In this document: one piece after another, positions 21,580 through 22,376 of the stretch | Layout of the letters: every line of letters begins with the position of its first letter | How positions within the stretch are numbered: the first letter of the stretch is position 1 | From: an uncultured Mycoplasmatota bacterium | GTDB taxonomy: Bacteria; Bacillota_I; Bacilli_A; RF39; UBA660 | NCBI GenBank assembly: GCA_900554615.1 | Contig: USIB01000018.1 | Location: forward strand, 1 to 22,376 | Length of the DNA: 22,376 bases | Direction of reading: 5' to 3' | Notes under the pieces: generated by a model | What the model saw: only the letters and a program-made list of their open reading frames with translations | What the model was told of the DNA's origin: nothing | The model's database searches: none | Made by a program: the position numbers and the translations under genes

Positions 21580-22112
21580 TGAAAAAAGAGTGGTATGTTG
21601 TAAATACTGTAAGTGGTTACGAGTATAAAGTAAAAGAAAAACTAGAAATGAGAATTAACTCTATGGATTTACATGAAAATATATTCAGAGTTATTGTTCC
21701 AGAACAAAAAGAAATAGAATATAAAGATGGAGTAAAAAAAGAAAAAATCAAAAAAATGTTCCCAGGTTATGTTCTAGTAGAAATGGTAATGAGTGATGAA
21801 GCTTGGTTTATAGTTAGAAATACTCAAGGAGTAACAGGATTTATTGGTTCATCTGGTAAAGGAGCAAAACCAATACCATTATTACCACAAGAAGTAGATA
21901 AAATACTAAATAGTATGGGTATGAGTAGAATTGATATAAGCAAAGACCTACAAGTTGGAAAAAGAGTTAAAATTGTTGAAGGACCATTTAAAGATATGGA
22001 AGCAAAAATTAGTGAAATTGATTTAAAAGAACAAAAACTAACAGTCCTTGTTGATTTATTCGGTCAAGAAACATCAGTTGAAGTAGAATTATCTCAAGTA
22101 GAAGGTATATAA
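21579..22112 (+). CDS. nusG: Transcription termination/antitermination factor NusG
   Basis: The protein has 177 residues, as in Bacillus. It begins KKEWYVVNTVSGYEYKVKEKLE (NGN domain), contains MFPGYVLVEMVMSDEAWFIVRNTQGVTGFIG, and ends in a KOW domain (VGKRVKIVEGPFKDMEAKISEID...). NusG binds RNA polymerase and controls pausing, and links to NusE/ribosome or Rho. It starts on the last base of the secE stop (TAATG). All its proline codons are CCA, unlike gatA, where CCT dominates, so this is a strongly expressed gene with selected codons. Confidence 0.97.
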   Translation: MKKEWYVVNTVSGYEYKVKEKLEMRINSMDLHENIFRVIVPEQKEIEYKDGVKKEKIKKMFPGYVLVEMVMSDEAWFIVRNTQGVTGFIGSSGKGAKPIPLLPQEVDKILNSMGMSRIDISKDLQVGKRVKIVEGPFKDMEAKISEIDLKEQKLTVLVDLFGQETSVEVELSQVEGI

Positions 22113-22167
22113 TTGTATAAGAAAGCATTAAAATATAACAAAAAGTAAAAACATCATAAAAAAACAA

Positions 22168-22196
22168 TTGCAATTTAATAAAAAATATGATATTAT
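22168..22196 (+). promoter_or_regulatory. Promoter of rplK
   Basis: TTGCAA (22168-22173), 17-base spacer, TATTAT (22191-22196), with an extended -10 (TGA) before it. Confidence 0.7.
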
Positions 22197-22205
22197 TAAA
22201 AACGC

Positions 22206-22265
22206 AAACACGAATAATTGTGTTTAAGTAATAAAGTGGGAGGCGCGGACGCTAATTGAACCACT
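22206..22265 (+). promoter_or_regulatory. rplK leader with an L1-binding-like hairpin
   Basis: First hairpin AAACAC/GTGTTT (22206-22225). Second: AGTGG (22235-22239), loop GAG, GCG/CGC helix with CGGA loop, loop TAATTGAA, CCACT (22261-22265). The GTGGGAG side with an asymmetric internal loop resembles the L1 site of 23S rRNA, and L1 feedback on the rplK-rplA mRNA is known in bacteria. The assignment is by resemblance. Confidence 0.5.
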
Positions 22266-22299
22266 CGCGAAAAAATATAAAATATAGGAGGTGTTTTTC

Positions 22300-22376
22300 G
22301 TGGCAAAAGAACTTACTAAAAAAATTAAATTACAAATTCCAGCAGGAAAAGCTACACCAGCTCCACCAGTAGGAAC
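22300..22376 (+). CDS. rplK: Ribosomal protein L11, N-terminal part (3' end outside window)
   Basis: The first 25 codons of L11 are present. The GTG start at 22300 follows AGGAGG (22286-22291) by 8 bases, and the protein reads AKELTKKIKLQIPAGKATPA, then PPVG, the very conserved N-terminus of L11 with its proline hinge region. L11 lies at the GTPase-associated centre of the 50S subunit. It follows secE-nusG in the standard bacterial order, but with its own promoter and a structured leader. Proline is always CCA in the visible part. The gene is cut by the window end. Confidence 0.93.
   Translation, partial: MAKELTKKIKLQIPAGKATPAPPVG

Noticed and set aside
1..22376. Insertion sequences, prophage or integrase genes
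   Set aside because: No transposase, integrase or phage structural gene was seen in any frame.

Overview
The window comes from a very AT-rich, low-GC Gram-positive genome. A spore former of the Bacilli / Erysipelotrichales / RF39-like part of the Firmicutes fits best. The evidence is an RNA polymerase delta subunit tail, two clear sporulation genes (spoIVA and spoVIF), GatCAB, SecE-NusG-RplK, AGA-dominated arginine codons and vegetative promoters close to TTGACA-17-TATAAT. UGA is a stop here and Trp is UGG, so this is not the mycoplasma code. No species can be named from the sequence alone.

Layout. Positions 1-8132 read on + : the end of rpoE (delta); two tandem 204-residue coiled-coil membrane paralogues; two overlapping 2-hydroxyacyl-CoA-dehydratase/activase-like genes; an anchored small protein; an apparent operon of two VUT/YhhQ-like membrane proteins plus an HTH-S24 regulator; then HU (on -) and an AI-2E family permease. 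Positions 8154-16764 read on - : spoIVA; a C26-type amidotransferase overlapping spoVIF; Der and EngB GTPases with an unknown gene between them; two metallopeptidase-like genes; an RNA methyltransferase overlapping a pseudouridine synthase; a small membrane protein and an XRE regulator. From 16922 the window reads on + again: a small ABC-type ATPase, gatCAB, tRNA-Asn(GTT), secE-nusG, and the start of rplK behind an L1-type leader.

Functional themes. Most of the window is core translation, ribosome assembly and sporulation. Der, EngB, RluA-type and methyltransferase genes act on ribosomes or RNA. GatCAB makes amidated tRNAs. SecE, NusG and L11 belong to secretion, transcription and translation. 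SpoIVA and SpoVIF belong to the spore coat and late sporulation. The genome is compact: many genes overlap by 1, 4 or 8 bases, and several intrinsic terminators contain the stop codon of the gene they end.

Most interesting signal. Two intergenic regions 17 kb apart (4254-4326 and 21216-21294) share an 11-base box (TGAATATGATA) followed by two hairpins that abut with no spacer. Stem 1 is 10 bp in both. Hairpin 2 in both can be drawn as an 8-bp stem, a 1-nt bulge, 3 bp and a triloop. The stem sequences differ between copies but nearly every difference is compensated, while the segment AC-N3-AGGT is kept. This is the pattern of a conserved structured RNA (or structured DNA) element. I do not recognise it as a known family.
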